A stretch of DNA of 64,000 nt from Advenella sp. FME57 (GTDB lineage: Bacteria > Pseudomonadota > Gammaproteobacteria > Burkholderiales > Burkholderiaceae_B): NCBI RefSeq assembly GCF_014897675.1, contig NZ_JABUXU010000001.1:558001-622000 (forward strand), given 5' to 3'. Positions 37,047 through 49,897 of the stretch are shown here, piece by piece (the first letter of the stretch is position 1; each line of letters starts with the position of its first letter). The notes beneath the pieces are model-generated. The model had not been told where the DNA came from. It saw only the letters and a list, made by a program, of their open reading frames with translations, and made no database searches. A program made the translations under genes and the position numbers.

Positions 37047-38216
37047 TCAGTTCAGGTCCTGGGCAAATTCCCAGTGACCGTTCTTGACGCGTAGCAGAAC
37101 CCGGGCGCGCTCGTCCAGCCCTGAATGATCTTTGGCCGACATATTAAAGACGCCGTGCACGCCGACCACATCCTTGGTGTTTTCCAGCGCATCGCGCAGC
37201 GCCTGGCGAAAGCCCTCGGTACCGGGCTTGGCGCCACCGGCCAGCGCCTTAGGAATGGCGGCCGCAACCAGCGCGCCAGCATCGCTCATATGTCCGCCGA
37301 ACCCGCTGACCGAGCCCTTGCCATATTGCGCCTCATATTTCTGTGTGTAGTCCAGGCCGGTGGCGCGCATGGGGTTAGCTGGCGGCAATTGGTCTGCAAC
37401 CAGGATCGGGCCAGCCGGCAAAACCAGTCCTTCGCAGGCGCTACCGCACATTTTCAGAAACTCGCTATTTCCCGCCCCGTGGGTCTGATAAATCTGACCT
37501 TTGAAGCCGCGCTGCTTGAGCTCACGCTGTGGCAGCGCAGCTGCAGTACCTGAGCCCGCAATCAGAATGGCATCGGGCTTTGCCGCCAGAAGTTTGAGTA
37601 CCTGACCGGTCACACTGGTATCAGGGCGGGCATAGCTTTCCGTTGCTACGATCTCTATTTGCTTACCCTGCAGTGCATTTTTGAGCTCCTTTAGCCAGTT
37701 CTGGCCATAAGCATCAGAAAAGCCGATGAAACCGATTTTGCCGGTTCCTGCTTTTTCCATAGCTTGCACCACGGCCGTGGCCATCAACACATCGTTCTGT
37801 GGTGTCTTGAACGACCAGATGCGCGCGCCCTCCACAGGCTCGACAATGCTGGCGCTGGCGGCCAGGCTGATCATGGGGGTTTTCTTTTCGGCCGCAACAT
37901 CAATCATTGCCAACGAACCGGGTGTGGCGGTAGTGCCGATAATCACATCTACATTATTCTCGCTGATCAGCTTGCGCATATTGCGCACTGCTTGCGTGGC
38001 GTCGGTCGCATCGTCAAGAATGGTATAGTTGACTTTGGTTGATCCGATCTGACGCGGCAGCAGCGCCACACTGTTGCGCTCGGCAATGCCCAGCGAGGCT
38101 GCCGGACCGGTCGCCGATACCACGACGCCCACATTAACGGTTATGTCCTCGGCAAATACCGAATGAGCGCTGGCAGCAAGCGCCACACCAAGCAGGCAGG
38201 GCAGGAACTTTTTCAT
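37047..38216 (-). CDS. Periplasmic substrate-binding protein of the Liv-type importer
   Basis: 389-residue periplasmic binding protein (peripla_BP_6). A Sec signal MKKFLPCLLGVALAASAHSVFA precedes the mature start. The core shows GVVVSATGPAASLGIAERNSV, DVIIGTTATPGSLAMIDVAA and TGKIGFIGFSDAYGQNWLKE. A disulfide is possible in KMCGSACEGLV. The ligand could be a branched-chain amino acid or another small organic acid; many Liv-type receptors of this family bind aromatic acids. It heads the operon. Confidence 0.92.
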   Translation of the reverse strand: MKKFLPCLLGVALAASAHSVFAEDITVNVGVVVSATGPAASLGIAERNSVALLPRQIGSTKVNYTILDDATDATQAVRNMRKLISENNVDVIIGTTATPGSLAMIDVAAEKKTPMISLAASASIVEPVEGARIWSFKTPQNDVLMATAVVQAMEKAGTGKIGFIGFSDAYGQNWLKELKNALQGKQIEIVATESYARPDTSVTGQVLKLLAAKPDAILIAGSGTAAALPQRELKQRGFKGQIYQTHGAGNSEFLKMCGSACEGLVLPAGPILVADQLPPANPMRATGLDYTQKYEAQYGKGSVSGFGGHMSDAGALVAAAIPKALAGGAKPGTEGFRQALRDALENTKDVVGVHGVFNMSAKDHSGLDERARVLLRVKNGHWEFAQDLN

Positions 38217-38534
38217 GATTTGTCTCTCAAATATTATGATTTCGCTTAATTACAACTGTCTATAAGATAATCGGATGCAGCTATAGTCAGAAGCCGTGGA
38301 CAATAATATGTCACACTTAAACGCGTAATCATACAGTTTTGTCCTGGTAATTCAGGAATGAGACCCCAATTTACTTTAAAATAGAATGGTTACTGTCTGC
38401 ATTTTGAATACACGGCGCAAGGCATCGTAAAGCGTGCGGCCGGCAGGTTGCAGGCATGTTATTTAAGGAAAACCCGGGACGGCGGCTCATCGTTATTCTC
38501 ATAGCCGCCACCGTTTTTGATGTAAAGGCTACCA
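38217..38534. other. Divergent intergenic region between the Liv-type operon and msrB
   Basis: 318 bases, AT-rich near the importer side. It should hold two divergent promoters. I could not fix -35/-10 pairs with confidence and saw no strong hairpin. Confidence 0.5.
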
Positions 38535-38927
38535 TTGAAAGTCATCAAGTCCGAACAGCAATGGCGTGAGCTGCTCTCTCCGGAAAGCTATCACGTCACG
38601 CGGCAGAAAGGCACAGAGCGCGCCTTCACTGGAGAGTACTGGGATCATTTCCAGCCCGGCATCTATACGTGCGTCGCCTGTGAAACGCCATTGTTCGCGT
38701 CAGATACGAAATTTGACGCCGGCTGTGGCTGGCCGAGCTATTTCGAGCCCCTTAATCCGCACAATGTCCGCGAAGAAGTAGACACCTCGCACGGCATGAC
38801 GCGCACAGAAGTGCTGTGCAACGTCTGTGATGCACATCTTGGCCACGTTTTTCCCGATGGCCCTCCTCCCACCGGCCTGCGCTATTGCATCAATTCGCTG
38901 TCCCTTCGCTTTGACCCTGTAGAATGA
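38535..38927 (+). CDS. msrB: Peptide methionine-(R)-S-oxide reductase MsrB
   Basis: Cytoplasmic repair enzyme reducing methionine-R-sulfoxide. 130 residues. Zinc cysteines are in CVAC (46, 49) and CNVC (95, 98), the catalytic cysteine is Cys118 in [12 protein letters not shown], and Cys64 ([10 protein letters not shown]) is the likely resolving residue. The start is a TTG, since no in-frame ATG or GTG exists upstream near enough. It overlaps yciB by four bases. The cell thus has both this enzyme and periplasmic MsrPQ. Confidence 0.96.
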   Translation: MKVIKSEQQWRELLSPESYHVTRQKGTERAFTGEYWDHFQPGIYTCVACETPLFASDTKFDAGCGWPSYFEPLNPHNVREEVDTSHGMTRTEVLCNVCDAHLGHVFPDGPPPTGLRYCINSLSLRFDPVE

Positions 38928-39508
38928 AAAAGCTTCTGTTCGATTTTTTCCCGCTGGTCCTCTTCTTTGTCGCATTCAAGGTTGCAGACATTTACGTAGC
39001 AACATGGGTAGCCATCGCCAGCAGCGTACTGCAGATCCTGTGGCTGAAATTGCGTGGCCGCCCGATCGAAGCCACCAACTGGATGAATGTGATCATCATC
39101 GTGGTTTTTGGCGGCGCCACCATTTATTTCCATAACGACACCTTCGTCAAATGGAAGCCCACCGTGCTTTACTGGATGTTTGCCCTGATTCTGCTGGGCG
39201 CGCGTCTGCTGATGAACAAAAACGTATTGCGCAAAATGCTGGCCACGCAAATGAGCCTTCCGGATCGTATCTGGGATCGCCTGTCTGATACTTGGGCCGG
39301 CTTTTTCCTGTTTGCCGGCGCCGTCAATTTAGCAGTGGCCTTTTCCGGTTACTTTACGCAGGACCAATGGGTAACTTTCAAGGCCTTCGGCATGACCATC
39401 CTGCTGGTTATTTTTGCGATTGGCCAATCAATCTGGCTCGGACGGCATATGCAGGAAGTACCCGCCGCCCCCGGACCTGTTCCCTTGCCGGAGAAAACCA
39501 ATGACTGA
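38924..39508 (+). CDS. yciB: YciB inner-membrane protein (septation/intracellular spread protein A)
   Basis: 194-residue integral membrane protein with about five helices. The opening [20 protein letters not shown] and the block [22 protein letters not shown] are diagnostic. YciB affects envelope and septum formation, with ill-defined mechanism. It overlaps msrB upstream and the BolA-like gene downstream, so all are probably co-translated. Confidence 0.95.
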   Translation: MKKLLFDFFPLVLFFVAFKVADIYVATWVAIASSVLQILWLKLRGRPIEATNWMNVIIIVVFGGATIYFHNDTFVKWKPTVLYWMFALILLGARLLMNKNVLRKMLATQMSLPDRIWDRLSDTWAGFFLFAGAVNLAVAFSGYFTQDQWVTFKAFGMTILLVIFAIGQSIWLGRHMQEVPAAPGPVPLPEKTND

Positions 39509-39767
39509 TCTTGATCGCATTGCACTGATCCGCGAACGCCTGGCCTCGCTTGAACCGCAAGCGCTTGATATTGAAGACGAGTCCCACCTACACAAAGGGC
39601 ATGCAGGCGCCAGCAATGGCGCAGGCCATTACCGCCTGAGTATCCGCTCTGCCCGCTTTAATGGATTGTCCAGGGTAGCCAGCCAGCGTCTGGTTTATGA
39701 CGCGCTGGGAGATCTGATCCCTTACCCCATTCATGCACTGTCCATACAGACCCAACCGATTTCTTAA
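39501..39767 (+). CDS. BolA-family protein
   Basis: 88-residue BolA-like protein, [20 protein letters not shown] at the start. BolA proteins work with monothiol glutaredoxins in FeS trafficking or as regulators. The fold's conserved histidine lies in ESHLHKGHAGA, and FNGLSRVASQRLVYDALGDLI and IHALSIQTQP complete the family pattern. It overlaps yciB by eight bases. In many betaproteobacteria bolA follows yciB and precedes a parvulin gene, as here. Confidence 0.93.
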   Translation: MTDLDRIALIRERLASLEPQALDIEDESHLHKGHAGASNGAGHYRLSIRSARFNGLSRVASQRLVYDALGDLIPYPIHALSIQTQPIS

Positions 39768-39781
39768 CCAAAAGGAAAACT

Positions 39782-40624
39782 ATGAAACGTTTTATTTTAC
39801 TTGCTGTAACTTGCGCCATGACAGTACCGGCTTTGGCCCAAAACGTGGCCACTGTGAATGGTAAAGCCATTACCAAAGATCAGGTAGATACGGCAGTGAA
39901 AACGCTCATTGCCCGTGGCGCGACAGACAGCCCTGCGCTGCGCGAACAGATTACAGAACAGCTAATTAACAGTGCCGTCCTGTCCCAGGAAGCCGAGAAA
40001 CAGGGTGTGGACAAAAACCCTGAAGTGCAGTTCGCCATCGACAATGCCCGCCAGGAAATCCTGATCGGCTCCATGATGCGTGACTGGGCCAAAACCCATC
40101 CTGTCAGCGATGAAGACGTCAAGAAAGCCTATGAAGAGTTCAAGACCCAATCGGCCGGTGAACAGGAATATCAGGTCAAGCATATCCTGGTCAAAGACGA
40201 AACTGCCGCCAATAAGCTGCTGAAAGATATCAAGGCCAAAAAGGTCAGCTTTGCCGATGCTGCCAAGAAAAACTCCATTGATCCTGGGAGTGGCAAAAAC
40301 GGTGGCGATCTGGGCTGGGCCCCTGCCGAAAACTACGTACCTGAATTTGCCGAAGCTGTAAAAGCAGCAAAAAAAGGTCAGTTGCTGGACAAACCTGTTA
40401 AAAGCCAGTTCGGCTGGCACATCATCGAGCTGACCGACTCACGTCCAGTCAAGGTGCCAACGCTGGAAGAGGCCAAACCGCAAATCAGCCAGATGCTCAG
40501 TCAGCAGTCACTGCAGGAACAGATGAAAAAACTGCGTGACGAAGCCAAGATTGAGAAAACGGCTAGCGAAGGCGCTGCCGAAAAACCCGCTGCTGCTCCC
40601 GCAGTAGAGGCGCCCAAGCAGTAA
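39782..40624 (+). CDS. Periplasmic parvulin-type PPIase (Par27-like)
   Basis: 280-residue exported peptidyl-prolyl isomerase and chaperone. The Sec signal MKRFILLAVTCAMTVPALAQ is followed by a SurA-like N-terminal helical part and one parvulin domain (EYQVKHILVKDETAANKLL ... KNGGDLGWAPAENYVPEFA ... KSQFGWHIIELTDSRP). The C-terminus is Ala/Pro-rich. It resembles Bordetella Par27. Strong ribosome site (AAAAGGAAAA) and a clear terminator follow. Confidence 0.93.
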   Translation: MKRFILLAVTCAMTVPALAQNVATVNGKAITKDQVDTAVKTLIARGATDSPALREQITEQLINSAVLSQEAEKQGVDKNPEVQFAIDNARQEILIGSMMRDWAKTHPVSDEDVKKAYEEFKTQSAGEQEYQVKHILVKDETAANKLLKDIKAKKVSFADAAKKNSIDPGSGKNGGDLGWAPAENYVPEFAEAVKAAKKGQLLDKPVKSQFGWHIIELTDSRPVKVPTLEEAKPQISQMLSQQSLQEQMKKLRDEAKIEKTASEGAAEKPAAAPAVEAPKQ

Positions 40625-41021
40625 GGTTTTGTAAGTCGGATTCTTTATCCGATTTACCCTATTACTGACGATTATCCCCCATCTGCCCGCTCTCAGGGCC
40701 AATGGGGGATTTTTTATTGTGGACCTGATCGGGATCCTGATGTTGACTGCCTGAAAGGCGGCATCAGTCACCGTTCGAATGTTTTCGAATGAGGCGGGCA
40801 CACGCTGCCGCAGCTTGCCGCCGCAGCGCGCATCAAACGCTTTTAGCTTTTACCCGAGCAGCCGGCCAGGTAGCCGGCCCACGACGCCCTATCGAACCGA
40901 TTCAGCAGGCGCGCCAGCGCATCCGGCTACGGCTCGATCTGTGTGAGCTGGGACCGATATGGCAATCGACACCGGCGATCCGGATGCCAAACAGTACTGG
41001 CATCGGTCGATCAAGGGTGCC
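40625..41021. other. Intergenic region between the parvulin gene and ligA
   Basis: 397 bases between convergent genes. A terminator is at its left; the rest carries only short frames that resemble nothing. Confidence 0.6.
40674..40718 (+). terminator. Rho-independent terminator after the parvulin gene
   Basis: ATCCCCCAT (40674-40682) pairs with ATGGGGGAT (40702-40710), 9 bp without mismatch, followed by TTTTTTATT. A smaller hairpin TCGGAT/ATCCGA lies just upstream (40636-40651). Confidence 0.88.
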
Positions 41022-44179
<3,158 letters not shown>

Positions 44180-44199
44180 TGTGTGATTGACCCTTTTGT

Positions 44200-47100
44200 T
44201 TACGCTTCGCCAACAAGCTGGACGGCGGACTCGATATCCACAGCAACAATTCGGGAAACCCCTTGTTCTTGCATCGTAACACCGATTAACTGCTTCGCCA
44301 TCTGCATGGCTATTTTATTGTGAGAAATAAATAAAAACTGCGTCTGTTCGCTCATGCTGCCAACCAGGTTGGCATACCTTTCGGTGTTGGCATCGTCCAG
44401 CGGCGCATCCACCTCGTCCAGCAGACAGAATGGCGCCGGATTCAGCTTGAACAACGCGAATACCAGCGCAGTGGCCGTCAGTGCCTTTTCACCGCCTGAC
44501 AGCAGATGAATCGTGCTGTTGCGTTTACCCGGCGGCTGCGCCATCACCTGCACGCCAGCATCCAGAATTTCTTCGCCGGTCATGGACAGGCGTGCCTCGC
44601 CGCCACCGAACAGCTTCGGAAACAACTCGCCAAAATGCGTATTGACCTGATTGAACGTTTCCTGCAACAAATCGCGCGTTTCCCGGTCGATGCGACGAAT
44701 CGCGTCTTCCAGCGTATCGATGGCCTCGGTCAGATCCGCGTGTTGCGCATCCAGAAACCCCTTGCGCTCACGCGACTCGGTGAGTTCGTCCAGCGCGGCC
44801 AGGTTGACCGACCCCAGCGCTTCGATCTGTCGGGATATTTTCTGCACTTCGGCATGCAGCCAAGTCACTTTGGACCAATCCTCGGGCAAATCGTTCAAAT
44901 CAGCTTTGAGCGCTGTGCGATCGACCTCGTGTTCGTCCAGCTGTTCGGAAAACTGCTCCACGGCCAGCCGGGCTGCCTGTTCATCTAACTGCAGCTGCAT
45001 AATATGGGCGCGACGCGGCTCCAGCGACTGCTCGGTACGCATGCGCGTTTCGTCGGCACCGCGCAGCGTGGCAGCCAGATTGTCCAGTTCAAGACGGGCG
45101 GCTGCCAATGCTTCCTCGCGGATCACGCGGGTTTCCAGCGCGTCTTGCAGCCCCGCCTGTGTTGCGGACTCATCGAAATCAAACAGCTCGGTTTCCAGGT
45201 TTTCCAGTTCGTTGCGGGCCTGATTAATCTGATTGCCGGCCAGGTCCCTGTTACGGGTCAAGTCGGCAATCCGCGACGTCAGACCACGCTGGGTAAAGCC
45301 CGCTTCCTGTACATTACGCTCCAGCTCGCGAATTTGCTGGCGCGCAGCTTCGGCCGTTTCGGCCAGCGTCTCGCCAGCCATTTCCGCCTCAGCATAGGTT
45401 TCCTGCAACGTGGCCAGCTCATTGTCCAATGTTTCAAAACTGGCTTCGGACTCTTCCTTCTGGGCCAGCAACTCTTCCTGCTGTATGCGGATATCGGCCA
45501 GATCTTCGTTAATGCGTGCGTTGCGCTCTTCGCTTTGTTGCATCTGCCCGTGTAGCCTGGAATGCTCCATCTGCAGATCGTGCACCCGGCGGGTCAGCTC
45601 TGACAGGCGCTGGCGCGCCGGTGTCATCGATTGCGACAGCGCAGTCCAGGCCGCTTCGCTGCGGGCCAGCTGCGTAACGGCCTGATCGGCAATCAACTGG
45701 CGCGCCTTGATTTCGCGCTTAAGATTGTCAATCTCCTGCTGGCGGGCCAGCATGCCCGACTGCTCGGAATCGGCCGCATAAAAACACAGGCCATGTGCAT
45801 CGGTCATGTGCCCTTCGCGCACCACCAATTGCACACCGACCGGCAACGATTGCCGCTGTCCCAGCGCTTCAGTCAGCGATGAAGCAGTGTAGACGCCTTG
45901 CAGCCAACGTCCCAGCAAGCTTTTGAGATCAGGATCGCTGCACCGCAACAACGACAGCAGCGGCGTATGGCCCGGCAGCGCAGCCGGCAGCGCCTCGGCT
46001 GTCGGTTTCTGGTAAAACGCAAGCCGCGACGGTGGCGGATCATCCGTGAAGGCACGCGCCATATCCAGGTCGCGCAATGGCAGCGCGGTCAGCCGTTCAC
46101 GCAATACGGATTCGAGTGCCGCTTCCCAGCCCGGTTCAATATGTATTTGTTGCCAAAGCCGGCCAAAACCAGCCAGATCATGCTTTTGCAGCCAGGGTTC
46201 GAGCGCCCCCTTCTTCTGCACATCTTCCTGCAGGGCGCTAAGCGCGTTCAGCCGGGCTTCAAGCCTGGCCACATCCTGCGTTTCCTTTTGCGAATTGTTT
46301 TGTGCATTGCGGCGTGCCTCATCCAACTGCGGCAACCGCTCTTCCATGTCCTGCAGGGTTGCCTGCACTTCTTCCAGCTGGGCTTCGGCCGCGTTGCGAT
46401 CACCGGTCAGTTGCTCAAGACGTCCTGCATCAGGGCTCTGGATCTCGCCCAGCTCGCGCTCCAGGCGTTCACGGCGTTGCTCCAACTGCTGCAACTGGCG
46501 GTCGGCGTCACGCTGCGCCTGGGCCGTGAGCGCTAGCTTCTGTTCAACGCGAGCCAGCTCGGATCGCATAGTCTCGCGGGTTGCCGACGCACTGCGTACT
46601 TTTTCTTCCACATCAGGCATCTGGGCCTGACGCGATTCCAGTTCATCCTGGACCATGGCCGCGCGCTCGGCAGCAGCGGCCAGTTCTTCTTCAAGCTCGG
46701 CAATCTGTTCCGTGCAATGCGTCAGTTGATCCTGCCACTCCTGCATTTGGGTGTTGAGCGTCGTCTTGCGCGCCTGCAGACGGTTACGTGCATCCACCAC
46801 ATGGCGGATTTCGGTCTCTAGACGGCTGACTGTGGTATTGGCCTCGTACATGGCGGCCTGGGCTGCGTGCACGGCGTCGCTGGCCTGATAATGCGCCTGC
46901 CGGCGTTTTTCCACCTCACTTTCTGAAGCGCGCAATTCAGCGAGCGAGGCCTCCAGTTCAGTCTGCGCCTTTTCGATCTCCAGGGCTTTTTTCTCCTGAT
47001 CGGCGCGGGCATTCTCTTCCCGGATCAGCCAAAGCACGTGTTGCTTTTTTTCGCCATCGTGCTGCAGGTCACGATACTTGCGTGCCACTTCGGCCTGCGC

Positions 47101-47727
47101 TTCCAGGCGGCTGAGCTGTGACTCAAGCTCGCGCATGATGTCTTCGACACGAGTCAGGTTCTCACGGGTATCGCCCAGACGGTTTTCGGTTTCCCGGCGA
47201 CGCTCCTTATACCTGGACACGCCGGCGGCCTCTTCCAGATACACACGCAGTTCTTCGGGTTTGGCCTCGATCAGGCGATTGATCATGCCCTGGCCAATGA
47301 TGGCGTATCCACGCGCGCCCAGACCGGTGCCCAGGAAAATATCGTGGATATCCTTGCGGCGGACCTGCTGGTTGTTGACGTAATAGCTGCTGGTGCCATC
47401 GCGGGTCAGAACCCGCCTGACGGCGATTTCTCCGTATGTGCTCCACTGACCAACGGCACGACCGTCGCTGTTGTCAAAGACCAGTTCAACTGACGCCCGT
47501 GCAGCCGGCTTTCTGTGTCCCGAGCCGTTGAAGATAACGTCCTGCATGGATTCGCCGCGCAGTTCAGAGGCGCGTGTTTCACCCATCACCCAGCGTACGG
47601 CGTCGATAATATTGGATTTGCCACAGCCATTGGGACCGACCACGCCCACCATCTGGCTGGGCACCGGGATGACCGTAGGATCAACAAAAGACTTGAATCC
47701 AGCTAGTTTGAGTTGGGTAAGGCGCAC
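44200..47727 (-). CDS. smc: Chromosome segregation protein SMC
   Basis: 1175-residue SMC ATPase. Walker A is VVGPNGCGKSNIIDAVRW; two long coiled coils (about 165-480 and 680-1010) flank a hinge around 500-640; the C-terminal head carries signature LSGGEKALTATALVFALF and Walker B FCLLDEVDAPLDDAN. Start: GTG at 47727, which gives the family opening (V/M)RLTQLKLAGFKSFVDPT. The open frame continues 87 codons upstream but that is not protein-like. No scpA/scpB is adjacent. A palindrome and possible promoter lie upstream. Confidence 0.97.
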   Translation of the reverse strand: MRLTQLKLAGFKSFVDPTVIPVPSQMVGVVGPNGCGKSNIIDAVRWVMGETRASELRGESMQDVIFNGSGHRKPAARASVELVFDNSDGRAVGQWSTYGEIAVRRVLTRDGTSSYYVNNQQVRRKDIHDIFLGTGLGARGYAIIGQGMINRLIEAKPEELRVYLEEAAGVSRYKERRRETENRLGDTRENLTRVEDIMRELESQLSRLEAQAEVARKYRDLQHDGEKKQHVLWLIREENARADQEKKALEIEKAQTELEASLAELRASESEVEKRRQAHYQASDAVHAAQAAMYEANTTVSRLETEIRHVVDARNRLQARKTTLNTQMQEWQDQLTHCTEQIAELEEELAAAAERAAMVQDELESRQAQMPDVEEKVRSASATRETMRSELARVEQKLALTAQAQRDADRQLQQLEQRRERLERELGEIQSPDAGRLEQLTGDRNAAEAQLEEVQATLQDMEERLPQLDEARRNAQNNSQKETQDVARLEARLNALSALQEDVQKKGALEPWLQKHDLAGFGRLWQQIHIEPGWEAALESVLRERLTALPLRDLDMARAFTDDPPPSRLAFYQKPTAEALPAALPGHTPLLSLLRCSDPDLKSLLGRWLQGVYTASSLTEALGQRQSLPVGVQLVVREGHMTDAHGLCFYAADSEQSGMLARQQEIDNLKREIKARQLIADQAVTQLARSEAAWTALSQSMTPARQRLSELTRRVHDLQMEHSRLHGQMQQSEERNARINEDLADIRIQQEELLAQKEESEASFETLDNELATLQETYAEAEMAGETLAETAEAARQQIRELERNVQEAGFTQRGLTSRIADLTRNRDLAGNQINQARNELENLETELFDFDESATQAGLQDALETRVIREEALAAARLELDNLAATLRGADETRMRTEQSLEPRRAHIMQLQLDEQAARLAVEQFSEQLDEHEVDRTALKADLNDLPEDWSKVTWLHAEVQKISRQIEALGSVNLAALDELTESRERKGFLDAQHADLTEAIDTLEDAIRRIDRETRDLLQETFNQVNTHFGELFPKLFGGGEARLSMTGEEILDAGVQVMAQPPGKRNSTIHLLSGGEKALTATALVFALFKLNPAPFCLLDEVDAPLDDANTERYANLVGSMSEQTQFLFISHNKIAMQMAKQLIGVTMQEQGVSRIVAVDIESAVQLVGEA

Positions 47728-48303
47728 GTAAGGAACAATACAAAGTAAAAAAAATGCCCTGAGGCGGTGCCGATACAGAACCGGCCCGACAGTCAGGCTC
47801 CAGCCCTGTATGATAACCCAGGCGATCCGATTTGATAGTAAACAAAAGTCATAATAGCAATATTTGCGCAGGGCGCAAATCACCCCCTCCGGATTCCGGT
47901 GCAGCACTGATTTCTGAACGCCAGCGCAAGCCGTGCCGCGTTCTGGCGCAACGTCGCGATGGATCACTCCCGCATGCTCAGCCAACACCGGTCTGCTACG
48001 GCCCCCGACAACAAATATTTCAGCCTGCTACATGGCCTGGCAAATCAATCCGGTCGGCAGATATTTACGTCAGGCCATCGTCCCGCACAGGTTTGGATCT
48101 AATTCGCTATCGGTTGGGGGCAATGAGTAACGAAGCGCCACTGAACCTGATATTATGTTGCGATTGAGCACAACGGAAAACACCGGCACCTGTCTGGTCT
48201 TTCTGCCAGCATCATTTCATGACCACGACATATGGTTACTTTATCGTCTGGTGCTTGCACCGGATTCGGATACGCGATAACAAGTTAAAACGGGATATTC
48301 AGT
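47728..48303. other. smc to lplT divergent intergenic region
   Basis: 576 bases. An open frame at 47832-48167 shows no family resemblance and is not called. The region holds a palindrome near smc and must contain both promoters. Confidence 0.6.
47862..47880. promoter_or_regulatory. Palindrome overlapping a possible smc promoter
   Basis: ATTTGCGC (47862-47869) and GCGCAAAT (47873-47880) form a perfect 8-bp inverted repeat around AGG. On the minus strand a possible -35 TTGCTA lies right after it with TATCAA 17 bases further as -10, so a bound protein could affect smc transcription. The binding factor is unknown. Confidence 0.4.
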
Positions 48304-49617
48304 TTGAAAAAAGGTTTCTTTCTCGTCATGTTGGCACAGGCGCTCTCGTCCCTGGCCGACAATGCGCTTTTTATCGCTGCCATCGCCCTTATCGCTGAAC
48401 TTTCCGGACCCGACTGGATGACGCCCGCCATGAAATGGTTTTTTGCGTTCGCCTATGTCATTCTGGCTGCGTTCGTTGGCGCCATCGCCGATTCTTTTCC
48501 AAAGGGTCGTGTCATGTTTGTCACCAATGCAATTAAAATTTCCGGCTGCCTGCTGATGTTCGGCTTTGCCATGATGGCCCCGTCCGACAAGAGCCTGCAC
48601 GCCTACATCGTCTGTTTTTCCTATGCCCTGGTGGGTATCGGCGCGGCTGCCTATTCGCCAGCCAAATACGGCATCGTCACCGAGCTGCTGCCCCCGCGGG
48701 ATCTGGTCAAGGGTAACAGCTGGATCGAAGGGCTCACTGTACTTTCGATTATTTTCGGGGTCGTTCTGGGAGGCAAGCTGATCGAGCCACCCCTGTCCGA
48801 TTTCCTGCTGGCCCTGCCCTGGATGTCGGTCCTGGCAAAAACGCCGGCCGAGGCGGCCATTGTCGTCATTGGCGGAATTTATATTCTGGCCGCTATCTGT
48901 AATTTGCTGATCCCCAATACGCACTTCGTGTATCCGAAACAAGAATCCAATCCAGTGAAGCTGCTCAGCGTGTTTGCCAGTTATGTGCGCATCCTGTGGC
49001 GGGACAAGGTCGGACAAATTTCACTGGCGGTCACCACCCTGTTTTGGGGCGCGGGCGCCACTCTGCAGCTGATCGTGCTGCAATGGGGGCGTGACCACCT
49101 GCAACTGAGCATCGCCCAATCGGCCAATCTGATGGGTGTAGCGGCCATCGGCACCATTGTCGGTTCGGTTCTGGCCGGTCGGGTCCCGCTGACGCGCGCA
49201 TTGCATGTACTGCCTATCGGCGTTGTCATGGGCTTTTCCGTCATGTTGATGACCATTGTCAAAGATACCTGGGCGGTGTACTTCACCCTGATCCTGGTAG
49301 GCGGGCTCTCCGGCTTTTTCGTGGTGCCGCTCAACGCGCTGCTGCAGCACCGCGGACATGTTCTTTTATCGGCCGGCCATTCCATTGCCGTACAGAATTT
49401 CAACGAACAATTGAACATTCTGTTCATGGTGGCGGCGTACTGGTTCATGCTGGAAATGAACCTGCACATCAATACCATCATTATTATCTTTGGCGTCATT
49501 GTCGCCGTGCTCATGGCGCTGGTGATTGCCTGGTGCTATCGCAACCAGCGGCGCTATCCGGCGATCTTTGCAGAAATTGGTGAAGAAGGCCATGGTCGGG
49601 CCCAGACCGGGCATTAG
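48304..49617 (+). CDS. lplT: Lysophospholipid transporter LplT
   Basis: 437-residue MFS-fold membrane protein that flips lysophospholipids inward for re-acylation. It resembles E. coli LplT along its length: SLADNALFIAAIALIAE, AFVGAIADSFPKGRVMFV, GVGAAAYSPAKYG-like GIGAAAYSPAKYGIVTEL, TLFWGAGATLQLIVL and GGLSGFFVVPLNALLQHRG. The start is TTG at 48304; the next in-frame ATG would cut into helix 1. No aas acyltransferase gene is adjacent, unlike in E. coli. Confidence 0.94.
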   Translation: MKKGFFLVMLAQALSSLADNALFIAAIALIAELSGPDWMTPAMKWFFAFAYVILAAFVGAIADSFPKGRVMFVTNAIKISGCLLMFGFAMMAPSDKSLHAYIVCFSYALVGIGAAAYSPAKYGIVTELLPPRDLVKGNSWIEGLTVLSIIFGVVLGGKLIEPPLSDFLLALPWMSVLAKTPAEAAIVVIGGIYILAAICNLLIPNTHFVYPKQESNPVKLLSVFASYVRILWRDKVGQISLAVTTLFWGAGATLQLIVLQWGRDHLQLSIAQSANLMGVAAIGTIVGSVLAGRVPLTRALHVLPIGVVMGFSVMLMTIVKDTWAVYFTLILVGGLSGFFVVPLNALLQHRGHVLLSAGHSIAVQNFNEQLNILFMVAAYWFMLEMNLHINTIIIIFGVIVAVLMALVIAWCYRNQRRYPAIFAEIGEEGHGRAQTGH

Positions 49618-49897
49618 CATCCGGGCATTTGCGGGCCAGTAGGTCCGTGGCGCTGGCATCCCGGGTCGCATCCCCTACCCACGGTTGGTTTGCCGCACTG
49701 GCCCGGTTTTATCTCAAAGCGCTTGAATACACACCGCTTATTCCATATCGCCTTATACCAGTTTGGCCGATCACGGTCAGATATTGCGCAGACATGCGCG
49801 CCATGCGTTCAGGCTGCCGATGCAGCCAGACGGCGGCATCAAATCCGGCTGCGGGGCGGGCACAACCCCCACCGCTATCTGCCGGATATCCGACGTC

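Noticed and set aside
47832-48167. 111-codon frame between smc and lplT
   Set aside because: No ribosome site, no domain resemblance, and it crosses the region expected to carry promoters.
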